Shown in pieces: positions 1 through 9,209 of a stretch of 64,000 nucleotides of DNA. The notes under the pieces are model-generated. The model was not told the origin of the DNA. It saw only the letters and a list, made by a program, of their open reading frames with translations, and did no database searches. Every line of letters starts with the position of its first letter. The stretch's first letter is position 1. The translations under genes and the position numbers were made by a program. The DNA comes from Geobacteraceae bacterium GWC2_55_20 (lineage in GTDB: Bacteria > Desulfobacterota > Desulfuromonadia > Geobacterales > Pseudopelobacteraceae): contig MGZK01000132.1 in the NCBI GenBank assembly GCA_001802125.1, positions 1 to 64,000 on the forward strand, read 5' to 3'.

Positions 1-256
1 GCAGGAACTGCAGCGACACCAGGCCGCCGTTGTCGGTTGTGCCGGAATTTATATACAGGTCCCAGCCGGCCTTCAGCTTGATGTTGAAGAGTTCGCCCGG
101 CGACAGTTCCTTGAACTGCTTGATCATCCAGTAGAATTCGTTGGTGATGTCGGGGGCGCGGATGATCTGATCGGTAAAGAGTATCTTGCCGAAGAGCAGC
201 ACCAGTGCCGCTGACAGAAGCGACAGGCAGATCAGGGTTTGTTTGCGTTCACTCAT
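1..256 (-). CDS. Partial membrane protein (N-terminus only), possibly YfhO-like/glycosyltransferase membrane family
   Basis: Reverse-strand ATG at 256 opens MSERKQTLICLSLLSAALVLLFGKILFTDQIIRAPDITNEFYW..., open to the window edge; N-terminal TM helix. Confidence 0.6.
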   Translation of the reverse strand, partial: MSERKQTLICLSLLSAALVLLFGKILFTDQIIRAPDITNEFYWMIKQFKELSPGELFNIKLKAGWDLYINSGTTDNGGLVSLQFL

Positions 257-287
257 GGACATTTCACTCGCAGATACTCGCTGTATT

Positions 288-1094
288 TCAGTCGATTAAT
301 TTTTGCAATATTGCGACACATTCACGGTTTCCCCTTGAAGCGCATAATTCTTTCAGTACATATGATGGATCAACATGTTGAACAAAATATTCCAGAAACA
401 GCCGGAACGAATCTTTCGAGAAAGTGTGGAAATGGATTTCCTTGGACTGGACGCTGAAGCTGTCAACCTCGGCCTCCAGTTGTGCGGGGCTTTTCCGGCC
501 CACCTGCTCGCCCCTGGCACGCAGTATGGCCGGCTCCGAGATCGACAACCATTCCCGGTAATGGTTCCTGTTGGAATCCTCGAATGCGCCGATGTTTCCG
601 TCGCGGCAATTCCGAAAATCATCCAGCAGATGCTGCAGCGTGGTTATCGGGCGGCCACGGTCAAAGCACTTTTCGGCCAGCGGAATTGAAATGAACAGCA
701 CTCCGCCAGGCTTGAGGACACGGCACCAGTTGAGCAGCACCTGGAACGGGTTGGGGGCGTGTTCCAGCACATGGTTGGCGATTACAAAATCATTCGAACA
801 CTGTCCCACGATGCTCAACTCGAACCCGTCATCGACATGGTCGGTCTCGACGATCCTGTCTACTGGCAGATCGGGATGCCGCCGGATATTCTCCTCCCGG
901 CTGGCCAGATCGACATAACGGACCCGCACGTTGGGTGGGACACGCAACGGAAGATGCAACGCTCCGATCTCCACTCCTTCACCACGCAGGTAAATCCCAG
1001 CAAGCTTTTCCCTGACCCGGTAGGACGGGAGTATTCCCGATTCCTTGACCCTGCGGGCAATGACTTCCTTCAGATTTCGCACGATGCTGCTCAT
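288..1094 (-). CDS. Class I SAM-dependent methyltransferase
   Basis: GVEIGALHLPLRV, DFVIANHVLEHAPNP, RVLKPGGVLFISIP motifs (Methyltransf_11-like). Confidence 0.85.
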   Translation of the reverse strand: MSSIVRNLKEVIARRVKESGILPSYRVREKLAGIYLRGEGVEIGALHLPLRVPPNVRVRYVDLASREENIRRHPDLPVDRIVETDHVDDGFELSIVGQCSNDFVIANHVLEHAPNPFQVLLNWCRVLKPGGVLFISIPLAEKCFDRGRPITTLQHLLDDFRNCRDGNIGAFEDSNRNHYREWLSISEPAILRARGEQVGRKSPAQLEAEVDSFSVQSKEIHFHTFSKDSFRLFLEYFVQHVDPSYVLKELCASRGNRECVAILQKLID

Positions 1095-2317
1095 TTTGCC
1101 GGGTTCCCCGTGGAATCGATCCGGCCTGAAGCCGGATCTTCGTATAGTTTCGACAAGGCGGCTGCCATCCTGTTCCAGTCGAATTCTTCACGGATATGAT
1201 TACGATTGAATTCGCCCATCCGCAAACGGACAGTGCGATCTCCGATCAGCCGCACCGCGCCTTCCACCATCGCATCAACATCTCCTGGCCGGCAGAGAAT
1301 CCCGCCCTGATCATGGGCCAGGTATTCCGGAATCTGACCGACGCTGTCGGCGACGACCGGCACCCCGGCCAGAAGCAGCTCGGTCAGCTTTGCCGGGCAT
1401 TTGCAGCGGTTGACCAGAGTATCGGCGAATGGATAGAGCGCCAGATCCCCGGCAGCCAGAAAATCACGCAGCTGTTCCGGCTCGACCCAACCGGCCATGA
1501 CCAGCGCCCCGGAAAAGCCCCGCTTGACAGCCGCCGCTTGAAGCTGCTGTTCTTCTCCGGCCCGGCCGGCCCCCACCACCAGGAACCGTACCCCGGGGAC
1601 CCTGCGGAAAATGTTTTCGAAAACCTCGTGCAGACGTTGCTGCTCGAACTCGAAAAACCTGGTATAGAGCAGCACCACCGGCGCATCTCCTGCAATGTCG
1701 AAGCGCTGCCTGATCCCGCTTCCGTCGCCTGGAGCAGAATCATCAACGCAGTTGGGGAGGTACATCAGCCGTCCGGACGCCTTGGCACACTGCCGGACCA
1801 TCTGCTCCAGAGCGCGACTGGCAACCGTAACCGCGACCGCGCGCGACAGCAGCCACTGCTCCTGAAAAGCGAATACCTTGCGTTCAAGCGCGGAATAAGC
1901 GTGCAGGTCGTTCATGCCCCCCTCGCCCTCCCAGTCGTCGGTATCGACCATAACCGTCGGCAGGCGCGCTCCCAGACGTGTCAGCCAGAGCATCAGCATC
2001 GCCGCCAACCCGCCATAGCCCTTTGGCTTGAAGAGATGTACGATATCCGGTCTTTCCGCCAAGGCAACCTGAAACATGCGCCAGGCCATCAACAGCGTCG
2101 CGGCCGGCTTCCAGCAATCGGACAGCCGTATGTTCAGCAGCCGAACACCGCGCACGATTTCCGTCTTGCCGGAATCCTCCGGGTTGGTGTAAGGAGGCAG
2201 CACTACAGTCACCCGGTGCCCGTGCCGCTCCTGCAAGGAAGCCGCCAGCGGCAGCATCCTGGCAATAACGGTACCCTTGGGACGGATGCCGAACGGGGCC
2301 AGAAATACGATTTTCAT
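1091..2317 (-). CDS. Glycosyltransferase family 1/4 (GT-B)
   Basis: MKIVFLAPFGIRPKGT N-terminus, GT-B C-terminal LLLAGVPVVADSVGQIPEYL; 4-nt overlap with next gene. Confidence 0.85.
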   Translation of the reverse strand: MKIVFLAPFGIRPKGTVIARMLPLAASLQERHGHRVTVVLPPYTNPEDSGKTEIVRGVRLLNIRLSDCWKPAATLLMAWRMFQVALAERPDIVHLFKPKGYGGLAAMLMLWLTRLGARLPTVMVDTDDWEGEGGMNDLHAYSALERKVFAFQEQWLLSRAVAVTVASRALEQMVRQCAKASGRLMYLPNCVDDSAPGDGSGIRQRFDIAGDAPVVLLYTRFFEFEQQRLHEVFENIFRRVPGVRFLVVGAGRAGEEQQLQAAAVKRGFSGALVMAGWVEPEQLRDFLAAGDLALYPFADTLVNRCKCPAKLTELLLAGVPVVADSVGQIPEYLAHDQGGILCRPGDVDAMVEGAVRLIGDRTVRLRMGEFNRNHIREEFDWNRMAAALSKLYEDPASGRIDSTGNPAK

Positions 2318-2323
2318 CGGCTC

Positions 2324-3172
2324 CTACCCCGCATAGCGTCCCCGCACCCCGCGCAGAAAGTCTGTGAAACCGCGCCACATCATGCACAGTTTGGACCACT
2401 TTTGATCCTCGAACAGCACGATGCTGGCAATTTCCTTGGTCAGCCGCACCAGGTCGAAGAGACAATGCCCCGGAAAGCTGGTTACATATCTGTTGAAAAC
2501 GGCAAAACGGTTGCGGGTCTTGTAGTAGCGCCTGAGCGGCCCGTGATTGGTGGCGATGAACGGGCCGTACTTGCGGATGTCTCCGACATTGTGCGCCAGT
2601 GTCGCCCGGTTGGCCCGCAACACCTGCCACCCCTGCTTGCGCAGACGCAGACAGAACTCGTTGTCCACAAAGTCGATGAAGAGCCCGTCGTCAAATGGCC
2701 CCACCTGTCGATAGGCGGCCAGGTTCAGCAGGCAGCCTGAGGTCATCGGCGTCATCACATCGGAGTAATCAACATCCGGAGGAATCCGGCCGGCCCCGGT
2801 CAGGTGGAAAGGCGCAACGATCCCGACCCGTTCCTCTCCGGTTTTCTCCAGACATTCGTACAGGCGCGCCACCATGTCCGGTGCGGCCTGGCTATCCTGA
2901 TCCATGGTAAGCAGCAGCCGGTAGCCCGCTTCCAGTGCGTGTCTGGCACCGATGTTAAGCGCCCTGGCTATGCCCAGGTTGTCGCGATTGGGCAGATAGA
3001 CCACCCTCTCCAGCAGCGCCAGTTGTTCCTCGGTGCAGCAATCAGGCTGTTCCGTATTGTCCACGGCGTAGACGATCTCCACCTGGTCGAGATAACTGCG
3101 AATCCCGTCCAGCAGATCACGTCCGGGCCGGTAGAGCACGACCACCGCGGCAATGGGCGAACCGTCGCTCAA
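2324..3172 (-). CDS. Glycosyltransferase family 2, rhamnosyltransferase-like
   Basis: AAVVVLYRPGRDLL, LTMDQDSQAAPDM, FIDFVDNEFCLRLRKQGW motifs. Confidence 0.85.
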   Translation of the reverse strand: MSDGSPIAAVVVLYRPGRDLLDGIRSYLDQVEIVYAVDNTEQPDCCTEEQLALLERVVYLPNRDNLGIARALNIGARHALEAGYRLLLTMDQDSQAAPDMVARLYECLEKTGEERVGIVAPFHLTGAGRIPPDVDYSDVMTPMTSGCLLNLAAYRQVGPFDDGLFIDFVDNEFCLRLRKQGWQVLRANRATLAHNVGDIRKYGPFIATNHGPLRRYYKTRNRFAVFNRYVTSFPGHCLFDLVRLTKEIASIVLFEDQKWSKLCMMWRGFTDFLRGVRGRYAG

Positions 3173-3927
3173 AGAGCCCCCTCATGCGGTTGTTCAAGCT
3201 TGCGCAGCACAAAGATGACTTCCTCGTTGCTCCTGAGCATCAGCTCGATATCAAACGGGTACCTGCCCTGCAGGAATGTCACCAGTCCGATCATCTCCTT
3301 TTGCGACCAGACATGGAAGTGGATGCTGTAATCCTGTTCCATCAGCAGATTGACGCGGGCTTCAGCTTCCCGGCCATCCGCGATGCCGTCCACCAGGCGC
3401 GCCCATTCGGCAAAATGCTCCCGGCGCGAGCATTGCCCCCCTTCCGTATAATCACGCAACAGATGTTCTATATCTGTTACCGGGCGGGCGGAGTCGAAGG
3501 TGAACCGCTTGTCCGGCAGCGCCAGGTAGAGCACTCCACCCGGCTTCAGCACCCTGAATATATTTTCGATTGCCAGAACCGGATTCTGGCAATGCTCGAT
3601 GAAATGGTTGGCGATCACGAAATCCTGGCTGTCATCAGACAGAGGTTCCAACCGTTCGCCGTCGGCGACGATATCCACCGGCACCAGCTGTTGCGACGCC
3701 ATTTCCGGATACTGCAGCAGCAGATCGGACACTGTCATCCGGTCAACATAGGTGACATGCGCCTTTTCGGAGACCTTGAGCGGACTGTGCAGGGCGCCGA
3801 TCTCGATGCCGCGGCCGCCGAGGTAGGTTCTTGCAACCGTTTCCCGGTCGATCTGCACCACAAACAGTTTCAAGGCTTTCTTGGCTTTGAGTACGCTCGT
3901 CCTGATCAGTTTTCTCAGTTTTGCCAT
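3169..3927 (-). CDS. Class I SAM-dependent methyltransferase (paralogue of 288-1094)
   Basis: GIEIGALHSPLKV, DFVIANHFIEHCQNP, RVLKPGGVLYLALP; same architecture as first methyltransferase. Confidence 0.85.
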   Translation of the reverse strand: MAKLRKLIRTSVLKAKKALKLFVVQIDRETVARTYLGGRGIEIGALHSPLKVSEKAHVTYVDRMTVSDLLLQYPEMASQQLVPVDIVADGERLEPLSDDSQDFVIANHFIEHCQNPVLAIENIFRVLKPGGVLYLALPDKRFTFDSARPVTDIEHLLRDYTEGGQCSRREHFAEWARLVDGIADGREAEARVNLLMEQDYSIHFHVWSQKEMIGLVTFLQGRYPFDIELMLRSNEEVIFVLRKLEQPHEGAL

Positions 3928-3945
3928 GCTGTACGTCCTCTGAAA

Positions 3946-4866
3946 TTAATGCTTCCGCTTGAATATCAATTCCTTCACGCTTTTGGCGCAATGTACCGCC
4001 AGATAATAGCCCCGGCCGACTTCACGGCAGAGGATTTCCCTGACCAGCTCCGGATTCCGGCTGTAGCCCAGCTTGTAAATCCGGAAGGTCAGGGTCAGCT
4101 TTGCGATCAACCGGTGCAGCGGAGTCAAGCCGGGCCGTTTCCCGGAATAATGCCGGTATAGCCACAGCTCTTCGTCGATGAAGGCCTGGGACCTGATGTT
4201 GTCGGCCGTTCCCTGGTCGGCATGCTGCCTGAAACGGCAGACCGGCTCGGGAATATTGGCCAGATCGCCCTTCTCCAGTATCCTGATCCACATGTCCAGA
4301 TCGATCAGCTGCTTCAGGCGGTCGTCAAAGGGAGCGGAAACGTCAACGCGACGAAACATCACCGCGCTCGGCTCACCGATAACATTCCCGAACATCAAAC
4401 AGGTCCTGATGGCCCTGTTGCCGGGCACGATCCGGAACCTGTCCGAATACGATCTTTCCAGCAGCGGCTGAAGCTTCTCGGATACAAACAGCCTGGTACC
4501 GGTGACCAGGGCCACGTTCCTGTTACGCTCCAGTATTTCAGCCGAGCGGGCGATACAACCGGGCTCAAGCATGTCGTCGGCACAGAGGATCTTGACGTAC
4601 TCGCCACGGGCCAGTTCCATGCACCTGTTCCAGTTGCCGACCATTCCCAGGTTGACCGGATTGCAGAAATATCGCACCCGGGCGTCCTTTTCGATGAAGC
4701 TCTCACAGAGTCGGCGCGTATCATCGGTCGAGCAGTTATCGACTACGATCAGCTCCAGGTCACGATACGACTGGAGCAGAACCGACGACACCGCATCACC
4801 GATGAAGCGGCCATAGTTGTAAGTCGGAATGCAGACACTTACCTTCGGCGCGCTTGGCATGTTCAT
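3946..4866 (-). CDS. Glycosyltransferase family 2
   Basis: Start chosen at MNMPSAPKVSVCIPTYNYGRF (ORF track extends upstream into the next gene); GT-A LCADDMLEPG. Confidence 0.85.
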   Translation of the reverse strand: MNMPSAPKVSVCIPTYNYGRFIGDAVSSVLLQSYRDLELIVVDNCSTDDTRRLCESFIEKDARVRYFCNPVNLGMVGNWNRCMELARGEYVKILCADDMLEPGCIARSAEILERNRNVALVTGTRLFVSEKLQPLLERSYSDRFRIVPGNRAIRTCLMFGNVIGEPSAVMFRRVDVSAPFDDRLKQLIDLDMWIRILEKGDLANIPEPVCRFRQHADQGTADNIRSQAFIDEELWLYRHYSGKRPGLTPLHRLIAKLTLTFRIYKLGYSRNPELVREILCREVGRGYYLAVHCAKSVKELIFKRKH

Positions 4867-6392
4867 GACCTTTTGCCCTTGAATGGCAGATACATCATCA
4901 GGGTTTCCCGATCGAAGTCGTCGAAATAGCTGCCGCGCGACAGCGACAGCGACATGGCGCAGAAAAAGAAGATACCGGCCGCGATCAGGGCCGGATAACC
5001 CGACAGCGGCACGAACCGCTGCGCGCCGGTCAGAAACAGCGCCAGCAGCGCCGCCACCAATAGCGGCCGCAACAAGGCCTGCCGGTACAGTTTCCACGAC
5101 AGCATCGGCAGACTCTTGTGCAGCATCCAGATGAAATAACCGGCGGAAATGAGCAGCGACAGGCCGATTCCGGCAATTATCCCGTAATACCCTAGCGACT
5201 TGACCAGAACCAGGCAGCAGACCACGTTGATGACCCCCGCCATGACCGACGAGCGCATGCTCACCTCGGGGCGGTTGAGACCGCTCATTATGTACGATCC
5301 CGGGCCGGTCAGCAGGTTCACCAGGTAGATCGCCATCAGCAGCTGCAGTGTCAGCGCGCTTTCGTCGTAACCGGCACCGACCCAGGTCAAAATGAACGGT
5401 TTAGCCAGACCGATCACCACAAAAGTGACCGACAGCGCCAGAATACCCATGTATTTGACCGCCCGGCGATAGAGTCCGCCAATTTTCGCAAGATCGGTGG
5501 AAACATGCAAGGCAGAAACGGCCGGAATCATCGGTGTGAAGACAGTTGCGACAAACGATCTGGCCTGCGACGCGACCCGGTTGGCAACCTCGTAGATACT
5601 GACCGCTTCGAGCCCGACGAAGTGGCTCAGCAGCACCCTGTCAATCTGGAATATCAGCAGGTGGGCGACCGTCGAGACCTGCACTTTCCAGCTGTATCCG
5701 AAAATCAACCCCAGGGCCTCCCGGTTGAAATGCCTGAACGGGTTGATCCTCATCTCCGGAAACAGCCGCCAGGCGACCAGGCTGTTCGCCAGAACCGTGA
5801 ACAGGGTTACGATGGCGTTATTGTAGACCAGACCCATCAGGCCATAACCGTGTGAGAGAAAGTAGAATACGCCCACTGCTGTCATGATGGTTGAGAGTAG
5901 TGAGATGGCATTGGTATGCCCCATCCGCTGAAAGCCGTTGATCAGCGAAGCGAATGAGCTCATCAGCAGGTTCAGGCAGAACAGCAGAATCGCGATGTAG
6001 AATACGCTGACCGCCTTCGGCGCCAGCTGTTGTGGTATATGCAGAACCCGCTCGACAATCAACGGCAAGGCTGACAGGAGCAGGCTGCCCACTACCGCCA
6101 GAATCAGAAAATAGATCACCAGCGCGGTATTCAGCAGCTGATTGATCCGTTCATTATCGTTGCGCTCACGATATTCGGCAAAAAACCTGATCAGGCTTTC
6201 GGTCATGCCAAAATCGCTCAACTGGACATAGGACGAGATCACTCCCGCCAGCGCCCAGATCGCAAACTCCTCTGAACCGAGGCGGTGCAGGGTATATGGC
6301 AGGATCACCAGCGTAATCGGAAATGCGATCAGCGCGCGGGTGATGTTGAATATGGAATTTTTGGCGAGCCGGGATCCGATTTTGGACGTCAT
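4863..6392 (-). CDS. Lipopolysaccharide/oligosaccharide flippase (Wzx/MOP superfamily)
   Basis: About 12-14 hydrophobic segments; KNSIFNITRALIAFPITLVILPYTLHRLGSEEFAIWAL typical N-terminus. Confidence 0.85.
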   Translation of the reverse strand: MTSKIGSRLAKNSIFNITRALIAFPITLVILPYTLHRLGSEEFAIWALAGVISSYVQLSDFGMTESLIRFFAEYRERNDNERINQLLNTALVIYFLILAVVGSLLLSALPLIVERVLHIPQQLAPKAVSVFYIAILLFCLNLLMSSFASLINGFQRMGHTNAISLLSTIMTAVGVFYFLSHGYGLMGLVYNNAIVTLFTVLANSLVAWRLFPEMRINPFRHFNREALGLIFGYSWKVQVSTVAHLLIFQIDRVLLSHFVGLEAVSIYEVANRVASQARSFVATVFTPMIPAVSALHVSTDLAKIGGLYRRAVKYMGILALSVTFVVIGLAKPFILTWVGAGYDESALTLQLLMAIYLVNLLTGPGSYIMSGLNRPEVSMRSSVMAGVINVVCCLVLVKSLGYYGIIAGIGLSLLISAGYFIWMLHKSLPMLSWKLYRQALLRPLLVAALLALFLTGAQRFVPLSGYPALIAAGIFFFCAMSLSLSRGSYFDDFDRETLMMYLPFKGKRS

Positions 6393-6439
6393 AGCGGGAT
6401 GTTGTCACCTTCTGCGTTTGGATGCAGTCAAAAATGCGG

Positions 6440-7741
6440 TTACCGGAAAACCAGCCCTTTTACGCCGACCAGGATCTGCCGCAAACGCCCGAACAGCTTG
6501 CCGTGCCGGCTTTCGTAAACGGCCCGCCGGATCAGGGGATAATTGACATTCCTGATCTTGGCCCCGCTCTTTATCTCGCGACTGTAGTTCATCTCATCAT
6601 CCGGCAACATCAGCCCGTGCTCATGACAGTAGTCGTACAGCTCGCTGCCGGGCGCCGGGGTGAAGATCGAGGGCGAGTGCATGTCCGGCCTGATCTTCCG
6701 CATCATACTGACGGTCTGGCGGATCTCCTCGTCGGTTTCGGTCGGAATGCCGAACATGTAATTGGCGAAGATCCTGATGCCGAGCTGCTTGCACACTCCG
6801 GCGGCCTCGATATTCTGGCTGACGGTGGTGCCCTTCTTGATAAACTTGAGCACCCGGTCGCTGCCGCTCTCGAACCCGATCAGAACCCAGCTGAGACCGG
6901 CTTCCTTTAATTGTTTCAACAGGTCGGGGCGGCGGCAGATCATATCGGCCCGGCTCTGGCAGGCGAATGGCTGAGTAAAGCCGCGTTCGAGCTTCTTCCG
7001 GCAGAACTCCTCGACCCACTCGCTGTACTGGGTGAAGCAGTCGTCGTGGATCATGAATGAACGCATGCCGTAGTCGCGGCTTAAAATCTGCAGCTCGTCA
7101 AGGATATTGTCCACGCTGCGCTTGCGCACCTTGTCGCCGAACACCGCCCGTTCGGCCGGTTGACAGAAGGTGCATTTGTACACGCAACCGCGCGAAGCGG
7201 TTATGGAGAAGTAAGGCCGTTCCAGGCCGGAGAACCAGGGAGTCTCACCCGCCGGCGCCAGGCTGCGGTCGACAAACGGCAACAGATCCAGGTTCATCGG
7301 CATTTCGCCGCGAATTATACGGGGAATGTCCGGAAAAGCTTCCAACATCTTCGGCAGGGTGTTCTCCGCTTCATGGGTGAACACATGATCAAACTCTGCA
7401 ACGGCAGCGGTCTCGCCGGTCATCAGTGTCGGGTGCGGCCCGCCCACCATCACCTTCAGACCGGCATCCTTGGCCTTGACCAGAGCAGCGATCCGCCGGG
7501 CGGCCTTGAAGTCCACCGTAGCGACCGAAATCATCGCCAACTCAAAATCGGTTTTACGGATCTCGGACTCCACCGCTTCCCATCCGGTCAGCTTGCGGCA
7601 GTCGAGATAGGTGACATCATGTCCTTTATCCTTCAACAGCGAGCTGATGATACCGATACCATGATTGAACCAGTCACGGCCATCGTTATAGGAGTCGAAC
7701 CCTTCCACAAGTCCGGGATACACCAGCAATACTTTCATCAA
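6440..7741 (-). CDS. B12-binding domain radical SAM protein
   Basis: N-terminal B12-binding-like domain (DVTYLDCRKL...MVGGPHPTLM) and radical SAM CVYKCTFC (CX3CX2C). Confidence 0.88.
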   Translation of the reverse strand: MMKVLLVYPGLVEGFDSYNDGRDWFNHGIGIISSLLKDKGHDVTYLDCRKLTGWEAVESEIRKTDFELAMISVATVDFKAARRIAALVKAKDAGLKVMVGGPHPTLMTGETAAVAEFDHVFTHEAENTLPKMLEAFPDIPRIIRGEMPMNLDLLPFVDRSLAPAGETPWFSGLERPYFSITASRGCVYKCTFCQPAERAVFGDKVRKRSVDNILDELQILSRDYGMRSFMIHDDCFTQYSEWVEEFCRKKLERGFTQPFACQSRADMICRRPDLLKQLKEAGLSWVLIGFESGSDRVLKFIKKGTTVSQNIEAAGVCKQLGIRIFANYMFGIPTETDEEIRQTVSMMRKIRPDMHSPSIFTPAPGSELYDYCHEHGLMLPDDEMNYSREIKSGAKIRNVNYPLIRRAVYESRHGKLFGRLRQILVGVKGLVFR

Positions 7742-8664
7742 CAGTTCTCCCCGGATTCAATAATACTCGCCAACCCTTGCTCCAACCCGACTCTGGGCCG
7801 CCATCCCGGTAACGGCCGGCCGTCGTTCCATGGCACCATCACCTCACGCGGGCGGTACGGACGCCCTCCCCATTCCAGAGGAAGTTTTTTCCCCAGGATC
7901 TTCTCGTAAAGAGCAGCCAGTTCACGCAACGGCAGCGGTCTGGCCGAAGAAACCGGAAAACTCTCATGACCTTCCACGAGCGAATCCAGCAAACGTTCAC
8001 CGGCCAGGACAAACGCCTCGACAACGTCGTCGATATGGACCAGATCGATCAGCTGCTCACCCGGCGACATGGCCAGCAATGTCGACTGCCGGGCAACCGT
8101 GTTAAGCAGTTTGATCAACTTCGGACGGGGATCGCCGGGGCCATAGGTATCGAACAGCTTCAGCGTTACCACACGCAGTGGAGTCGTTTCCAGATAGTAT
8201 TGCATCAGGACTTCAAAAGCCTGCTTGCTGGCAGCATAGAGATTGACCGGCGAATAGCCGCGATTCTGGTAATGCTGCCAGGAGGTGCCGGCATTGACCA
8301 GCCTGTGGCAGCCGTTGGCTGTCATCGCCTCAAGCAGTTGAACCGGGAAAAGGACATTGCTGCAGATCAACGGTTCAATATCCTCCGGCCGGTGCTGAGC
8401 CAGAAAGAGCGATGCCAGGTGGTATACCAGGTCGGGAGCGGCCTGCCTGACGATGGCCGCAAGATCCTCTGCCGTTCCGTGATACCGGTGGACCGTCAGC
8501 CGCGTCTCAAGCTCGGCAACCAGCTTCAGCGGTGAACCGGCGCGGATGAGCAGATGCACCCTCCAGCCGTCGGCCAGCAGTCGCCGGACGAGATGGGAAC
8601 CGACAAAGCCGGTCGCGCCGGTTACAAGCACTGTTCCTTTAACGACGGTTCTCACGCAGGGCAC
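7738..8664 (-). CDS. NAD-dependent epimerase/dehydratase (SDR), candidate CDP-4-keto-dideoxyhexose reductase
   Basis: GATGFVGSHLVRRL, YAASKQAFEVL; placed downstream of rfbF/G/H. Confidence 0.75.
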   Translation of the reverse strand: MPCVRTVVKGTVLVTGATGFVGSHLVRRLLADGWRVHLLIRAGSPLKLVAELETRLTVHRYHGTAEDLAAIVRQAAPDLVYHLASLFLAQHRPEDIEPLICSNVLFPVQLLEAMTANGCHRLVNAGTSWQHYQNRGYSPVNLYAASKQAFEVLMQYYLETTPLRVVTLKLFDTYGPGDPRPKLIKLLNTVARQSTLLAMSPGEQLIDLVHIDDVVEAFVLAGERLLDSLVEGHESFPVSSARPLPLRELAALYEKILGKKLPLEWGGRPYRPREVMVPWNDGRPLPGWRPRVGLEQGLASIIESGENC

Positions 8665-9209
8665 TCCCCGAAAACAAAAGGGCTCTCAAAGTGCTCAAAC
8701 ATTGTAAAACCGGCATCGCGAGCCGAAACAAGCGGTTTCGGATCGGGCCAGTCGATACCGGCGGAACTCCAGAGGATACCGGTATCATGTTCAGGCGCAT
8801 AGGCGCTCGTAACCTTGTACTGCATCAGGGCATGATCTCCGTTGACATAGAACCCGTGGGCCAGGCCGGGGGGTATGTAGAGCATGTTGGCCTTCTCGCC
8901 GCTCAGTGTCAGCCTGACATTCCTGCCGAAGGCCGGTGATCCGACCCGCAGGTCGAGCACAACGTCGATTACTTCTCCGGAAAGGCAGTAAACCAGCTTG
9001 GCATGCTGGTGGGGGGGGAGCTGGAAGTGCAGACCGCGCAAAACCCCGTGACGGGAACTTGAGTAGTATTCCTCGGCATATTCCACCGCCATTGCGTGCG
9101 CGGCAAAAAGTTCACGCTGAAAGGTCTTTACAAATTTACCGCGTTCGTCGGCAAACACCGGCGGCAAAATCTCAAAACAGCCCGGAATGTCCGTGGCATT
9201 AATCCGCAT
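8652..9209 (-). CDS. dTDP-4-dehydrorhamnose 3,5-epimerase-family protein (RfbC/AscE-like)
   Basis: FADERGKFVKTFQ, SRHGVLRGLHFQLPPHQHAKLV, YIPPGLAHGFYV; start MRINATD overlaps rfbH stop. Confidence 0.85.
   Translation of the reverse strand: MRINATDIPGCFEILPPVFADERGKFVKTFQRELFAAHAMAVEYAEEYYSSSRHGVLRGLHFQLPPHQHAKLVYCLSGEVIDVVLDLRVGSPAFGRNVRLTLSGEKANMLYIPPGLAHGFYVNGDHALMQYKVTSAYAPEHDTGILWSSAGIDWPDPKPLVSARDAGFTMFEHFESPFVFGECPA

Noticed and set aside
1196-2740. 514-aa plus-strand ORF opposite two glycosyltransferases
   Set aside because: Antisense shadow of strong minus-strand coding; Gln/Pro/His/Arg-rich composition with no recognisable domain.
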